A stretch of 64,000 bases of DNA, taken from contig NZ_CP101283.1 of the NCBI RefSeq assembly GCF_024298925.1, forward strand, positions 3,415,001 through 3,479,000, written 5' to 3'. A program made the translations under genes and the position numbers. The DNA comes from Phenylobacterium sp. LH3H17 (GTDB taxonomy: Bacteria > Pseudomonadota > Alphaproteobacteria > Caulobacterales > Caulobacteraceae). Numbering within the stretch: the first letter of the stretch is position 1; every line of letters starts with the position of its first letter. A model generated the notes under the pieces. The model had not been told where the DNA came from. It searched no databases and was given only the letters and a program-made list of their open reading frames with translations. Below, piece after piece: positions 1 to 7,618 of the stretch.

Positions 1-825
1 CAGCCCTCCAGCCGCTATGCCTACCGTGCGGTGATGCACGCCGCGGCCAACGCCGGCTGGAACGGCGAACTGCAGGCCGGCGCCTTCGCCACCGAGGACA
101 ACCTGATCATGACGGCCGACACGGCCGATCCGGAGGGCCGCGAACTGGGCCGGCTGTTCATCCGCCGGATCACGCCGGAGGGCCGCGAGGAAGTCATCAC
201 CGCCGGATCCGCCGATCTCCAGGTCTCGCCCGACCGCAAGACGGTGACCCTGCGGCTGCACAATGGCCGGCGCACCCTGGAGGGCCGCGACGGCGCGTTC
301 GACATCGTCGAGTTCGAGACCTTCGTCGCCCAGGCGCCCCTGGCCGGCTCCAGCGCCCTCATGCGGGCCCGCGGCGGCGACGAGCGCGAGTTGACGCTGG
401 GCGAACTCTATGCCCGCGCCAAGGCCGACGACGGCCTGCTGCCCCGCGCCACCTTGCTGGCCGAGCTGTACGGGCGGCTGGCGCGAGCCCTGTTCCTGCC
501 GTTCCTGCCGATGATCGCCTTTCCCCTGGGGCTGGCCGCCAAGCGCGGACGTCGCGCGCCGGGTCTGATCTTCGCCGGCGTCCTGCTGCTGGCCTTCCAG
601 CACTCCCTGCAGCTTGGCCAGAGCCTGGCCGAGGCTGGCCGCCTGCCGGCCTTCGCGGCGATCTGGACGCCCTTCGCGCTGTTCACCGGATTTGGCGTCT
701 GGATGTTCATGGGCAGCCGCAATCGACCGGGCGAGACCCCCATCAGCCTGATGATCGGCATGGTCAGTCATCACACGAACGAAGCCCTGGCCCGCGTCCG
801 GCTCCGACGGGCGGGCGCGGCGTGA
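1..825 (+). CDS. lptF: LptF-type permease (5' end outside window)
   Basis: The reading frame is already open at base 1, so the N-terminus lies upstream; 274 residues are visible. The C-terminal part shows the LptF/LptG (YjgP/YjgQ) layout: a soluble periplasmic beta-jellyroll-like region (roughly residues 1-125 of the visible part) followed by three membrane segments around KRGRRAPGLIFAGVLLLAF and later hydrophobic stretches. LptF pairs with LptG and the LptB ATPase to pull a lipid out of the inner membrane towards the outer membrane. It overlaps lptG by a GTGA start/stop and is followed by a putative ceramide synthase, so a sphingolipid-dedicated permease is possible rather than the LPS one. 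Family call firm; substrate inferred. Confidence 0.85.
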   Translation, partial: QPSSRYAYRAVMHAAANAGWNGELQAGAFATEDNLIMTADTADPEGRELGRLFIRRITPEGREEVITAGSADLQVSPDRKTVTLRLHNGRRTLEGRDGAFDIVEFETFVAQAPLAGSSALMRARGGDERELTLGELYARAKADDGLLPRATLLAELYGRLARALFLPFLPMIAFPLGLAAKRGRRAPGLIFAGVLLLAFQHSLQLGQSLAEAGRLPAFAAIWTPFALFTGFGVWMFMGSRNRPGETPISLMIGMVSHHTNEALARVRLRRAGAA

Positions 826-1880
826 AGCTTCGCCTCTATATCCTGCGCATTGTCCTGCTGCGGGTCCTCGCGGCCGGCGCCGTCCTGCTGGCGATCCTGC
901 AGATCCTCGACCTGCTGGACGTGACGACCGACATCCTGGAGCGCGGCCTGGGCGTGGCCGGCGTGGTCTATCACGCCACCCTGCGCCTGCCCCGGCTGGT
1001 GGAGCAGGTCGCGCCCCTGAGCGTGCTGGCGGGCGGCCTGTTCGCCTTCGCCCAGCTCGCCCGCGAACAGGCGGTGATCGCCATGCGCGCGGCCGGGGTC
1101 TCCAGCTACCGGCTGCTGGAGATGGCGGTCCCGGCCGCCTTGGTCATCGTGATGCTGCACTTCGCCGCCGCCGAGCTGATCGCACCGCGCACCGACGCGG
1201 CGCTGGAGACCTGGTGGAAGGCCAGCGAGCCGGGAGTCCCGGCCGACCCGTCCCCGCGCGCCTTCCGATCCGGAGCCGAGATCGTGGTGGCGAGGCCGGG
1301 CGACGGGGCCGGCGAGCGGCTGAACGATGTGCGCATCTATCGCCGTGACGCCCAGGGTCGGGTTTCCGAACGCATCGAGGCGGCCTCCGCGACGTATGCC
1401 GAAGGCGTCTGGCGCCTGCACGAGCCGCGGATGTTGCGCTTCACCCCCGACCAGGCCCTGGCCTCCTCGGCCGCGGAGCTCGGCTGGCGCTCCCGCCTGC
1501 AACCGGCCGATGTCCGCTCGCTGCTGTCGCCCGCCCAGGCCCCCAGCGCCGCCAGCGCGCGGCGGGCGCTGGAGGGCGGGGGCTCGGAGCGTCCGGACAG
1601 CTATTACGCCGTGCGCGTGCACCGCGCCTTCGCCGCCCCGATCGGGGTGCTGGTCATGCTGCTGCTCGCCGCGCCGGTGGCGCTCGGAAATTTCCGCACC
1701 CGAGAGGGAGCGGTGCTGACCGTGGCGGCCCTGGCCGCGGGCCTGAGTTTCCTGGTGGCGGACGGCCTGTTGACGGCGCTAGGCGAGAGCGCGGCGCTCA
1801 GCCCCCTGCTCGCGGCCTGGACGGCGCCGGCCGTCTTCGCCGCCCTGGCCGGAACGGCCTTGCTGCGGATGGAAGGATGA
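822..1880 (+). CDS. lptG: LptG-type permease
   Basis: This is a 352-residue inner-membrane protein. The first third has three hydrophobic segments starting at about residues 10-35, a periplasmic domain spans about residues 120-250, and three more membrane helices lie near the C-terminus. This matches LptG/LptF permeases. The GTG start overlaps the lptF stop by four bases, indicating translational coupling. It is the partner of the preceding LptF in an ABC-type lipid extractor. The next gene begins at or just after its stop and encodes a GNAT-fold protein resembling bacterial ceramide synthase, so the pair may serve sphingolipid export. Assignment to LptG rather than LptF rests on order and general resemblance. 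Confidence 0.85.
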   Translation: MKLRLYILRIVLLRVLAAGAVLLAILQILDLLDVTTDILERGLGVAGVVYHATLRLPRLVEQVAPLSVLAGGLFAFAQLAREQAVIAMRAAGVSSYRLLEMAVPAALVIVMLHFAAAELIAPRTDAALETWWKASEPGVPADPSPRAFRSGAEIVVARPGDGAGERLNDVRIYRRDAQGRVSERIEAASATYAEGVWRLHEPRMLRFTPDQALASSAAELGWRSRLQPADVRSLLSPAQAPSAASARRALEGGGSERPDSYYAVRVHRAFAAPIGVLVMLLLAAPVALGNFRTREGAVLTVAALAAGLSFLVADGLLTALGESAALSPLLAAWTAPAVFAALAGTALLRMEG

Positions 1881-1884
1881 CCCC

Positions 1885-3021
1885 CTGAGCGACCTGACGA
1901 TCCGACCGGTTGCCTCCAAGGCTGACCTGGCGCGCTTCATCCGCGTGCCCATGACGCTGGCCGCCACCGACCCCAAGTGGATCTCGCCGCTGATCAGCGA
2001 GCGCGCCGCGGCCCTGACGCCCAAGACCAACCCGTTCTTCGAGCATGCCGAGGTCCAGCTTTGGCTGGCGGTTCGCGGCGGCCGCGACGTCGGCCGCATC
2101 AGCGCCCAGATCGACGCCCTGGCGCCAGTCGATCCCCAGCGTCCCGCCGGCCATTTCGGCATGATCGCGGGCGAGGACGACCCCGAGGTGTTCGCCGCCT
2201 TGCTCGCCACCGCCGAGGCCTGGCTGAAGGCCCGCGGCTGCGCCGTGGCGTTGGGCCCGTTCAACCTGTCGGTCAATGAAGAGGTCGGCCTGCTGGTCGA
2301 CGGCTTCGACACCCCGCCGATGGTGATGATGGGCCACGACCCGGCCTATGCCGGCGCGCGCATCGAAGCGGCGGGCTACGCCAAGGCCAAGGACGTCTAC
2401 GCCTATCTCTGCCAGATGAGCGACGACATCCCGCCCGCCATCCTGCGCCGCGTCCGCCGGGGCCCCGCCCCGGGCGTCACCCTGCGCATGCTGGACATGA
2501 GCCGCTACGACGCGGAAGTCGTGGCCATGACCGAGGTCCTCAACGACGCCTGGTCCGGAAACTGGGGCTTCACCCCCACCACCGAGGCCGAGACAGCCCA
2601 GCTCGGCAAGGCCCTGCGCGCCGTCATCGATCCGCGTTTGATCTGGTTCGCGGAGTTCGACGGCGAGGTGGCGGGCTTCGTGGTCATGCTGCCCAATGTC
2701 AACGAGGCCATCGCTGATCTGGGCGGCCGCCTGGCGCCCTTCGGCTGGGCCAAGCTGCTGTGGCGGCTGAAGGTCGCTAGGGTGAAGTCGATCCGCATCC
2801 CGCTCATGGGGGTGAAGCGCAAGTTCGCGAACTCCCACCGGGGTCAGCTCCTGCCCTTCCAGCTGATGGACGCCAGCGCCACCCAGGCCCGCGCCCTGGG
2901 CTACCAGTCCTACGAGCTGTCCTGGATTCTCGAGGACAACGCTCCCATGAACCGCATCTGCCAGTCGCTGGGCGGGCGGATCTACAAGACCTACCGGATC
3001 TACGAGAAGGCCCTGGCGTGA
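1885..3021 (+). CDS. GNAT-fold protein, likely bacterial ceramide synthase (bCerS)
   Basis: This protein of about 378 residues has an N-terminal region beginning LSDLTIRPVASKADL and a C-terminal acetyltransferase-like half ending with SWILEDNAPMNRICQSLGG. Relatives are commonly annotated as N-acetyltransferase or, wrongly, dATP pyrophosphohydrolase. From memory of Caulobacter crescentus, such a protein next to LptF/LptG and nucleotidyltransferases is the ceramide synthase that acylates the sphingoid base. The start is uncertain. The recognisable N-terminus begins at a CTG at 1885, and no ATG/GTG/TTG precedes it in frame nearby. An ATG at 1877 overlapping the lptG stop would be in frame only if the run of five C held six. 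The first in-frame ATG is at 1945 and would lose about 20 conserved-looking residues. Confidence 0.65.
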   Translation: MSDLTIRPVASKADLARFIRVPMTLAATDPKWISPLISERAAALTPKTNPFFEHAEVQLWLAVRGGRDVGRISAQIDALAPVDPQRPAGHFGMIAGEDDPEVFAALLATAEAWLKARGCAVALGPFNLSVNEEVGLLVDGFDTPPMVMMGHDPAYAGARIEAAGYAKAKDVYAYLCQMSDDIPPAILRRVRRGPAPGVTLRMLDMSRYDAEVVAMTEVLNDAWSGNWGFTPTTEAETAQLGKALRAVIDPRLIWFAEFDGEVAGFVVMLPNVNEAIADLGGRLAPFGWAKLLWRLKVARVKSIRIPLMGVKRKFANSHRGQLLPFQLMDASATQARALGYQSYELSWILEDNAPMNRICQSLGGRIYKTYRIYEKALA

Positions 3022-3761
3022 GCGGCTTCACGGCCCTGATCCTGGCCGGCTCCCGCGACGAGCCCGACGCGCTGCGCGCCTATGCCGGGGTCAGCCACAA
3101 GGCGCTGATCGAGCTTGCCGGCCAGACCCTGCTGGCCCGCGTGGTGGTAGCCCTGCAGGCGGCCGGGGCGGCTCGTATCGGCGTCTGCACCTCGCACCCG
3201 CAGGTCGCGGCGGCCGCCGCCCCGCTCGAGGTCATCCCGGCGGCCGCCACGCCCAGCCAGAGCGTCGAGCTGTCCGCCAGGTCGTTGGGCTTTCCCTTGC
3301 TGGTCACCACCAGCGACCACGCCCTGCTCCAGCCGGAGTGGATCGCCCGATTCCTGGCCGACATCCCGCCGGACGCCGACATCGCGGCGCTGCTGGCGCC
3401 GCAGGACGTCGTGCGCGCCGCGGTCCCAGACACCCGGCGCACCTATCTCGCCTTCCGCGACGGCCGCTATTCGGGCTGCAACCTGTTCTATCTGCGCAAC
3501 GCCCGCGCGCTCGCCGCCATCGCCCTATGGCGCCGGGTCGAGGTCCACCGCAAGCAGCCCTGGAAGATCGCCGCCCTGCTCGGGCCAGGCATGCTGCTGG
3601 GCTATGCGCTCGGCCGCCTCAGCCTCGACGAGGCGGTCGCCCGCCTCGGCCGCCGGATCGGGCTGACCGCCGCAGCCGTTCGCACCCCCTACGGCCTGGC
3701 TGCCGTCGACGTGGACAAGCCAGCCGACCTCGACCTGGTCCGCCGGCTGGCGGACAGCTAG
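3018..3761 (+). CDS. MobA-like NTP transferase
   Basis: A protein of 247 residues begins FTALILAGSRDEPDALRAYAG, a variant of the Rossmann-like NTP-transferase signature (LAGG-x-S/G-x-R...K) in which the basic residue is supplied by HKAL near residue 32. TTSDHALL around residue 95 corresponds to the metal-binding Asp motif. It resembles MobA/IspD-type nucleotidyltransferases but the sugar- or alcohol-phosphate substrate cannot be read. The GTG start overlaps the preceding GNAT gene by GTGA, so lptF-lptG-GNAT-NTP transferase looks like one operon. It ends tail-to-tail (four-base overlap) with a second nucleotidyltransferase on the other strand. Confidence 0.7.
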   Translation: MSGFTALILAGSRDEPDALRAYAGVSHKALIELAGQTLLARVVVALQAAGAARIGVCTSHPQVAAAAAPLEVIPAAATPSQSVELSARSLGFPLLVTTSDHALLQPEWIARFLADIPPDADIAALLAPQDVVRAAVPDTRRTYLAFRDGRYSGCNLFYLRNARALAAIALWRRVEVHRKQPWKIAALLGPGMLLGYALGRLSLDEAVARLGRRIGLTAAAVRTPYGLAAVDVDKPADLDLVRRLADS

Positions 3762-4519
3762 ACGGCCACCTTCACCTGGGACCAGGCCTCGGTGAGCGCC
3801 AGGTTCCGGGCCACATCGGCCGGGAAGTCCATCTCCGCCCAGTCCAGGCCTTGGATCGAGGCCGTGGCCACGTCGGCGCCGCCGTGCGCCAGCTCGTCGA
3901 TCACGCTCAAATACCAACGCTTCAGGCCCTCCGGCCCGCGCATGGCCGCCTCGACGCCCGCGACGAACGCCGACGCGCCGGCGGGTGAGAACCGGAGGAA
4001 GCCAATGGATTCGGCGTCGAACGCCGGGATGGTCTTGCCGATCGAAAGCAGGCGGTGACCGTCGGTCAGGACCTTCATGTCGTCGGCGTCGTAGGCGTCC
4101 TTGCGGTCGATCGCCAGGGTGATGTCGGCCGGCGGCGCGGCCAACAGACGCGAGGCCACCGCGGGCTCGAACAGGGTGTCGCCGTTCAACAGCAGGAACG
4201 ATCCGCGCATCTCCTCGCGCGCCAGCCAGCAGGTGGCCAGGTTGTCGGTCAGGCCGAAGAACGGGTTGTAGAACGTTCGCACGCGCATCCCCGGAAGGCC
4301 GAGCCGCGCCACCTCCGCATCCACCGCCTCGGCGCCGAAGCCCGTGACAACCACCGCCTCGTGCACGCCGGCCTGGTGAAGGTGCAGCAGTTGCCAGTGC
4401 AGGACGCTCATGCCCGACAGCTCGATCAGGCACTTCGGACGCGAGTCCGTCAGCGGCGAGAGTCGGCGACCCTGCCCCGCGCTCAATATGATGGCCTTAC
4501 CGGCCTCGAATTTTGACAC
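3758..4519 (-). CDS. sugar/choline-phosphate nucleotidyltransferase family protein
   Basis: This 253-residue protein opens with AIILSAGQGRRLSPLT and RPKCLIEL, the G-x-G-x-R-(x)n-P-K signature of nucleotidyl transferases, followed by LLLNGDTLF (metal-binding Asp). The general pattern is that of LicC/phosphocholine cytidylyltransferase-like and sugar-1-phosphate nucleotidyltransferases. The start chosen is the GTG at 4519 (VSKFEAGKAII), because the longer open frame upstream overlaps the ATP-grasp gene and does not look like this family. It lies 46 bases downstream of the ATP-grasp gene on the same strand and converges on another nucleotidyltransferase. It probably belongs functionally to the sphingolipid/envelope locus on its left, but may be co-transcribed with arsH. 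Confidence 0.7.
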   Translation of the reverse strand: MSKFEAGKAIILSAGQGRRLSPLTDSRPKCLIELSGMSVLHWQLLHLHQAGVHEAVVVTGFGAEAVDAEVARLGLPGMRVRTFYNPFFGLTDNLATCWLAREEMRGSFLLLNGDTLFEPAVASRLLAAPPADITLAIDRKDAYDADDMKVLTDGHRLLSIGKTIPAFDAESIGFLRFSPAGASAFVAGVEAAMRGPEGLKRWYLSVIDELAHGGADVATASIQGLDWAEMDFPADVARNLALTEAWSQVKVAV

Positions 4520-4565
4520 GATCCCGCTTTGTCCCACCCGGCGCAGCGCCCAAGCCTGCTGTTTA

Positions 4566-5909
4566 TCAGCCGTCCGGCGGCGACGCACCTGGGGACGCGC
4601 CAGGCGGAGCGCAATAATCCTGCGCCATGTCGACACGGGGCGGTGTCTTGACCACGACAACGGGTGCGAAGCCACCGCCCGGCGTCCGGAAGTTTGTCGT
4701 CTGGCCCTGATAGAGCCTCGCGGCGGCCAGGAGCGTCGCGCCGGCATAGGTATAGAGCCGCACGTCCATCTTCCGGGTCTGGGGATCGCCGTCGACCTGG
4801 ACCCGGCGCTCGCTCGGAGCCGCCAGAGCTTGGGCGACATAGTTCCCCTCGAGGATGGTCCCCCAGACACCTCGGGTGAGCTTGTCGCCGCGATAGACCG
4901 CCTTGCCCGCATGCCCCCCCGCCGGCTTGAAGAACAGCGACCGCCGCTCGGCCCATAGGTCGTCCGCATTGTCGGCCGTGACCAGTCGCGCCCGCGGAAT
5001 CACGGCCAGGGCGCCTCGCAACCCATCGTCGACGCCCAGAGCGTCGAGCCGGGCCGGGTCCGACAGGAGGGTGAGGTTGCGTTTGTCCGCCAGGAGCGCG
5101 TGGTTGCGCGGGCTCGGCGTCACGACGACCGCCCCGGCGAGGTAGGCCTGGCGCAGCGCGGCGCTCTCGGGTCGGCAGGAGGCGAAATCCACCAGGCGAT
5201 TGTAGACAAGGTCGATCGCCAGCTCACCGAGATACAGGCGGCCCTTGTCGAACCTAAGGTCCTTGGGGTCCGCGATGATGGCGGTGACGCCGTGGCGCTC
5301 GAAGAAGGCCTGGACGAGCAGGAACTCCGGATAGAGGTACTGGTCCGCCGGGTCCTCGTCGACGATGGCCACGACGCCCGGCGATCCGTCCCGTCCCTGC
5401 AGCCGCCACTCGTCTTGAAACATCCGCCAGACGGCGGCCTCGAAATCCGCGAGCGGATCGGCGGCCGGGATGACGGCTCGCACTTCGGGACAGCAGGCCA
5501 CCTGAGCTTGCGACAGGAGAGCGTTCAGGAAGGCGCCGCCGGCATTGGTGTTGACCTCGATGAGCTTGGGGCCGTCCGGCGTCAGGTGGAAGTCGTAGCC
5601 CATGAAGGCGCCGCGCGGGCCGAGCGCGACCTTGGCGATCTCCGGCGCCCAGGCCAGCGCAGCGTCCTGGAACGCGGTGAGTTGCGCGGTCCTCTCGATG
5701 GCCTGGACGATCGCCTCCATGGCGGCGAGATCGTCCTCCGAGAGGTAGACCGGCGCGCTGGAGAAGAGATGGGCGCGATGCTGCTTGAGCAACTCGACCG
5801 GCACGACGCCGGCGGCAGCCCGCTCTACGGCCGACCAGACTTGATCCGGGTCGACATCGACGCAGAAGCAATCGCGGTTGAGCTGCTCCTCCAGGGTGAT
5901 GGCAGTCAT
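4566..5909 (-). CDS. ATP-grasp family protein coupled to arsH
   Basis: This 447-residue protein has ATP-grasp hallmarks: LIEVNTNAGGAF (about residues 116-127), YNRLVDF, a DKRNLTLL stretch, and FFKPAGGHAGKAVYRG (about residues 335-350), whose lysine and glycine loop resemble the nucleotide-binding segment. Near the C-terminus MDVRLYTY and TTNFRTPGGGFAP complete the fold. The pattern recalls glutathionylspermidine-synthase-like or circularly permuted ATP-grasp ligases that join carboxylates to amines or thiols; the substrate is unknown. The ATG start overlaps the arsH stop as ATGA, so the two are translationally coupled and this enzyme is likely expressed with arsenic resistance. It is not a standard ars gene to my knowledge. 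Confidence 0.65.
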   Translation of the reverse strand: MTAITLEEQLNRDCFCVDVDPDQVWSAVERAAAGVVPVELLKQHRAHLFSSAPVYLSEDDLAAMEAIVQAIERTAQLTAFQDAALAWAPEIAKVALGPRGAFMGYDFHLTPDGPKLIEVNTNAGGAFLNALLSQAQVACCPEVRAVIPAADPLADFEAAVWRMFQDEWRLQGRDGSPGVVAIVDEDPADQYLYPEFLLVQAFFERHGVTAIIADPKDLRFDKGRLYLGELAIDLVYNRLVDFASCRPESAALRQAYLAGAVVVTPSPRNHALLADKRNLTLLSDPARLDALGVDDGLRGALAVIPRARLVTADNADDLWAERRSLFFKPAGGHAGKAVYRGDKLTRGVWGTILEGNYVAQALAAPSERRVQVDGDPQTRKMDVRLYTYAGATLLAAARLYQGQTTNFRTPGGGFAPVVVVKTPPRVDMAQDYCAPPGASPGASPPDG

Positions 5910-6643
5910 CAGCCGGCCTTCCTTTCATGGAGCATGGCGTCGGCGCAGGGTTCGTCGCCGACCGTGGCGCGCCCTTCAGCCTTCCGCTCGCTGTAGCGAT
6001 CGACCAGATACCCGGCGCGGTCGCGGGTGAGCAGGGTGAACTTCATGAGCTCCTCCATCACGTCTACCACGCGGTCGTAATAGGCCGACGGCTTCATGCG
6101 GCCGTTGTCCTCGAACTCCTGGTAGGCCTTCGCCACGGAGGACTGGTTGGGAATGGTGATCATCCGCATCCAACGGCCCAGCAGACGCAGGGTGTTGACG
6201 GCGTTGAACGACTGCGAGCCGCCGCTGACCTGCATGACGGCGAGGGTCCGGCCCTGGGTCGGCCGCACACTGCCGATCTCCAGGGGAATCCAGTCGATCT
6301 GCGCCTTCATGATCCCGCTGATCGCGCCGTGGCGTTCAGGGCTGCACCAGACCTGGCCCTCCGACCATAGCGACAGCGACCTGAGTTCCTGGACCTTCGG
6401 GTGATCCGGCGAGACGGCGTCGGGCAGCGGCAGGTCGCGCGGATCGAAGATCCTCGTCTCGGCGCCCAGCCGCTGAAGAATGCGCGCGGCCTCCTCGACC
6501 AGCAGCCGGCTGAACGACCGTTCCCGCAGCGAACCATAGAGCAACAGAATCCGCGGCGGATGCGTCGTCCGGCCGGCGGGCTCCAGCTGCGCGAAATCCG
6601 GCGGTTCGAGGAACTGCGGGTGCAGGGCAGGCAGATCGGTCAT
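5909..6643 (-). CDS. arsH: ArsH, NADPH-dependent FMN reductase of arsenic resistance
   Basis: A protein of 244 residues contains the FMN-phosphate-binding motif [10 protein letters not shown] (about residues 36-45), [20 protein letters not shown] in the middle, and a C-terminal half typical of ArsH. ArsH oxidises trivalent organoarsenicals (for example methylarsenite) and reduces quinones or azo dyes in the cytoplasm. The chosen start [11 protein letters not shown] at 6643 leaves an 79-base divergent promoter region before arsR; a longer open frame upstream would run through that promoter and is not used. It is coupled downstream to an ATP-grasp gene by an ATGA overlap. Confident family assignment. 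Confidence 0.92.
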   Translation of the reverse strand: MTDLPALHPQFLEPPDFAQLEPAGRTTHPPRILLLYGSLRERSFSRLLVEEAARILQRLGAETRIFDPRDLPLPDAVSPDHPKVQELRSLSLWSEGQVWCSPERHGAISGIMKAQIDWIPLEIGSVRPTQGRTLAVMQVSGGSQSFNAVNTLRLLGRWMRMITIPNQSSVAKAYQEFEDNGRMKPSAYYDRVVDVMEELMKFTLLTRDRAGYLVDRYSERKAEGRATVGDEPCADAMLHERKAG

Positions 6644-6722
6644 GCGCGGATGCGGCCTCTGGAATCGGCCGCTACGCGACCCACGTCTTGGAACTGTCGT
6701 ATAGTTCTTATATCGTGGAAAT
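6644..6722. promoter_or_regulatory. divergent arsH / arsR promoter region
   Basis: Seventy-nine bases separate the two divergent start codons. They contain an AT-richer core, CGTATAGTTCTTATATCG at about 6690-6708, in which TATA repeats on both sides of a five-base centre form an imperfect inverted repeat. TTGGAA upstream and TATATC downstream could serve as -35/-10 elements for arsR, although the spacing of about 15 is short. An ArsR dimer binding here would repress both directions. The promoter elements are inferred by eye. Confidence 0.45.
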
Positions 6723-7076
6723 ATGGAAACCAAATCCGCCATCGCAAGCCTGTCTGCCCTGGCTCTTGAGAGCCGGCTGGCGGTCTTCCGCCTGCTCGTC
6801 CAGTCCGGACCTGAGGGATTGCCGGCCGGCGAACTGGCGCGCCGCCTCGACATCCTGCCCAATTCGCTCTCGGCCAATCTCAACGTGCTCAGCCACGCCG
6901 GCCTGGTGGCCTCGCGGCGGGACGGGCGTTCGATCATCTACACCGCCGACTACGACACCATGCGCGAGCTGCTGGCCTTCCTGATGGAGGATTGCTGCGG
7001 CGGCGCGCCTGAGATCTGCGCCCCCTTGGCCTTGGTGGCCAGCCAAGGCTGCCAGGCCGAGGCCGCATCCTGCTGA
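6723..7076 (+). CDS. arsR: ArsR/SmtB-family arsenic-responsive repressor
   Basis: This 117-residue winged-helix protein has the recognition region [20 protein letters not shown] (about residues 38-57) and the wing around [11 protein letters not shown]. The classic CxC arsenic site in the DNA-binding helix is absent. Instead a C-terminal cluster is seen: Cys91, Cys92, Cys99, plus Cys110 and Cys117. The CC-x6-C pattern is like the C-terminal As(III) site described for Acidithiobacillus ferrooxidans ArsR. It is the first gene of arsR-arsC-acr3 and divergent from arsH, so it probably represses both units until arsenite is bound. Confidence 0.9.
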   Translation: METKSAIASLSALALESRLAVFRLLVQSGPEGLPAGELARRLDILPNSLSANLNVLSHAGLVASRRDGRSIIYTADYDTMRELLAFLMEDCCGGAPEICAPLALVASQGCQAEAASC

Positions 7077-7087
7077 GGAACCGAACA

Positions 7088-7618
7088 GTGAACGAACCCC
7101 GTCCCGAGAAGATCTACAACGTCCTGTTCCTGTGCACCGGGAATTCAGCGCGATCGATCATCGCAGAGGCCCTGATCAACAAGGAGGGGCACGGCCGCTT
7201 CAAGGGCTACTCGGCCGGCTCGTTTCCCAAGGGCCAGGTCAACCCGCACGCCCTCGATCTGGTGCATGCGCTGGGTTTCGAACCCTCCGATTTCCGATCC
7301 AAGTCCTGGGACGAGTTCGCCAGGCCCGGGGCTCCCGAACTCGATTTCGTCATCACGGTCTGTGACAACGCCGCCGGCGAGGTCTGTCCGGTGTGGCCAG
7401 GCCAGCCGATGTCCGCGCACTGGGGGATTCCCGACCCGGCCGAGGTCGAGGGAACCTATGTCGAGCAGGCGGCGGCCTTCGCCGAGGCGGCCAAGCAGCT
7501 CGGAACCCGCATCCGGCTGTTTCTGGCGCTTCCGCTCGCCACGATCGACAGTATGTCGCTACAGACCAGGCTCCATGAAATCGGCCAGAAGGCGGACGAG
7601 GCCCAAGCCGCCCAATGA
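7088..7618 (+). CDS. arsC: arsenate reductase, low-molecular-weight phosphatase type
   Basis: A 176-residue cytoplasmic enzyme carries the phosphatase loop LCTGNSARS with the nucleophile at Cys16, further cysteines at 92 and 100 in VCDNAAGEVCPVWPG, and the general-acid Asp in IPDP. It reduces arsenate to arsenite, which the neighbouring Acr3 then exports; with three redox cysteines it may use thioredoxin or a glutaredoxin/glutathione system. The start is a GTG 11 bases after the arsR stop, and the gene overlaps acr3 by ATGA, so arsR-arsC-acr3 form an operon. Confidence 0.92.
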   Translation: MNEPRPEKIYNVLFLCTGNSARSIIAEALINKEGHGRFKGYSAGSFPKGQVNPHALDLVHALGFEPSDFRSKSWDEFARPGAPELDFVITVCDNAAGEVCPVWPGQPMSAHWGIPDPAEVEGTYVEQAAAFAEAAKQLGTRIRLFLALPLATIDSMSLQTRLHEIGQKADEAQAAQ

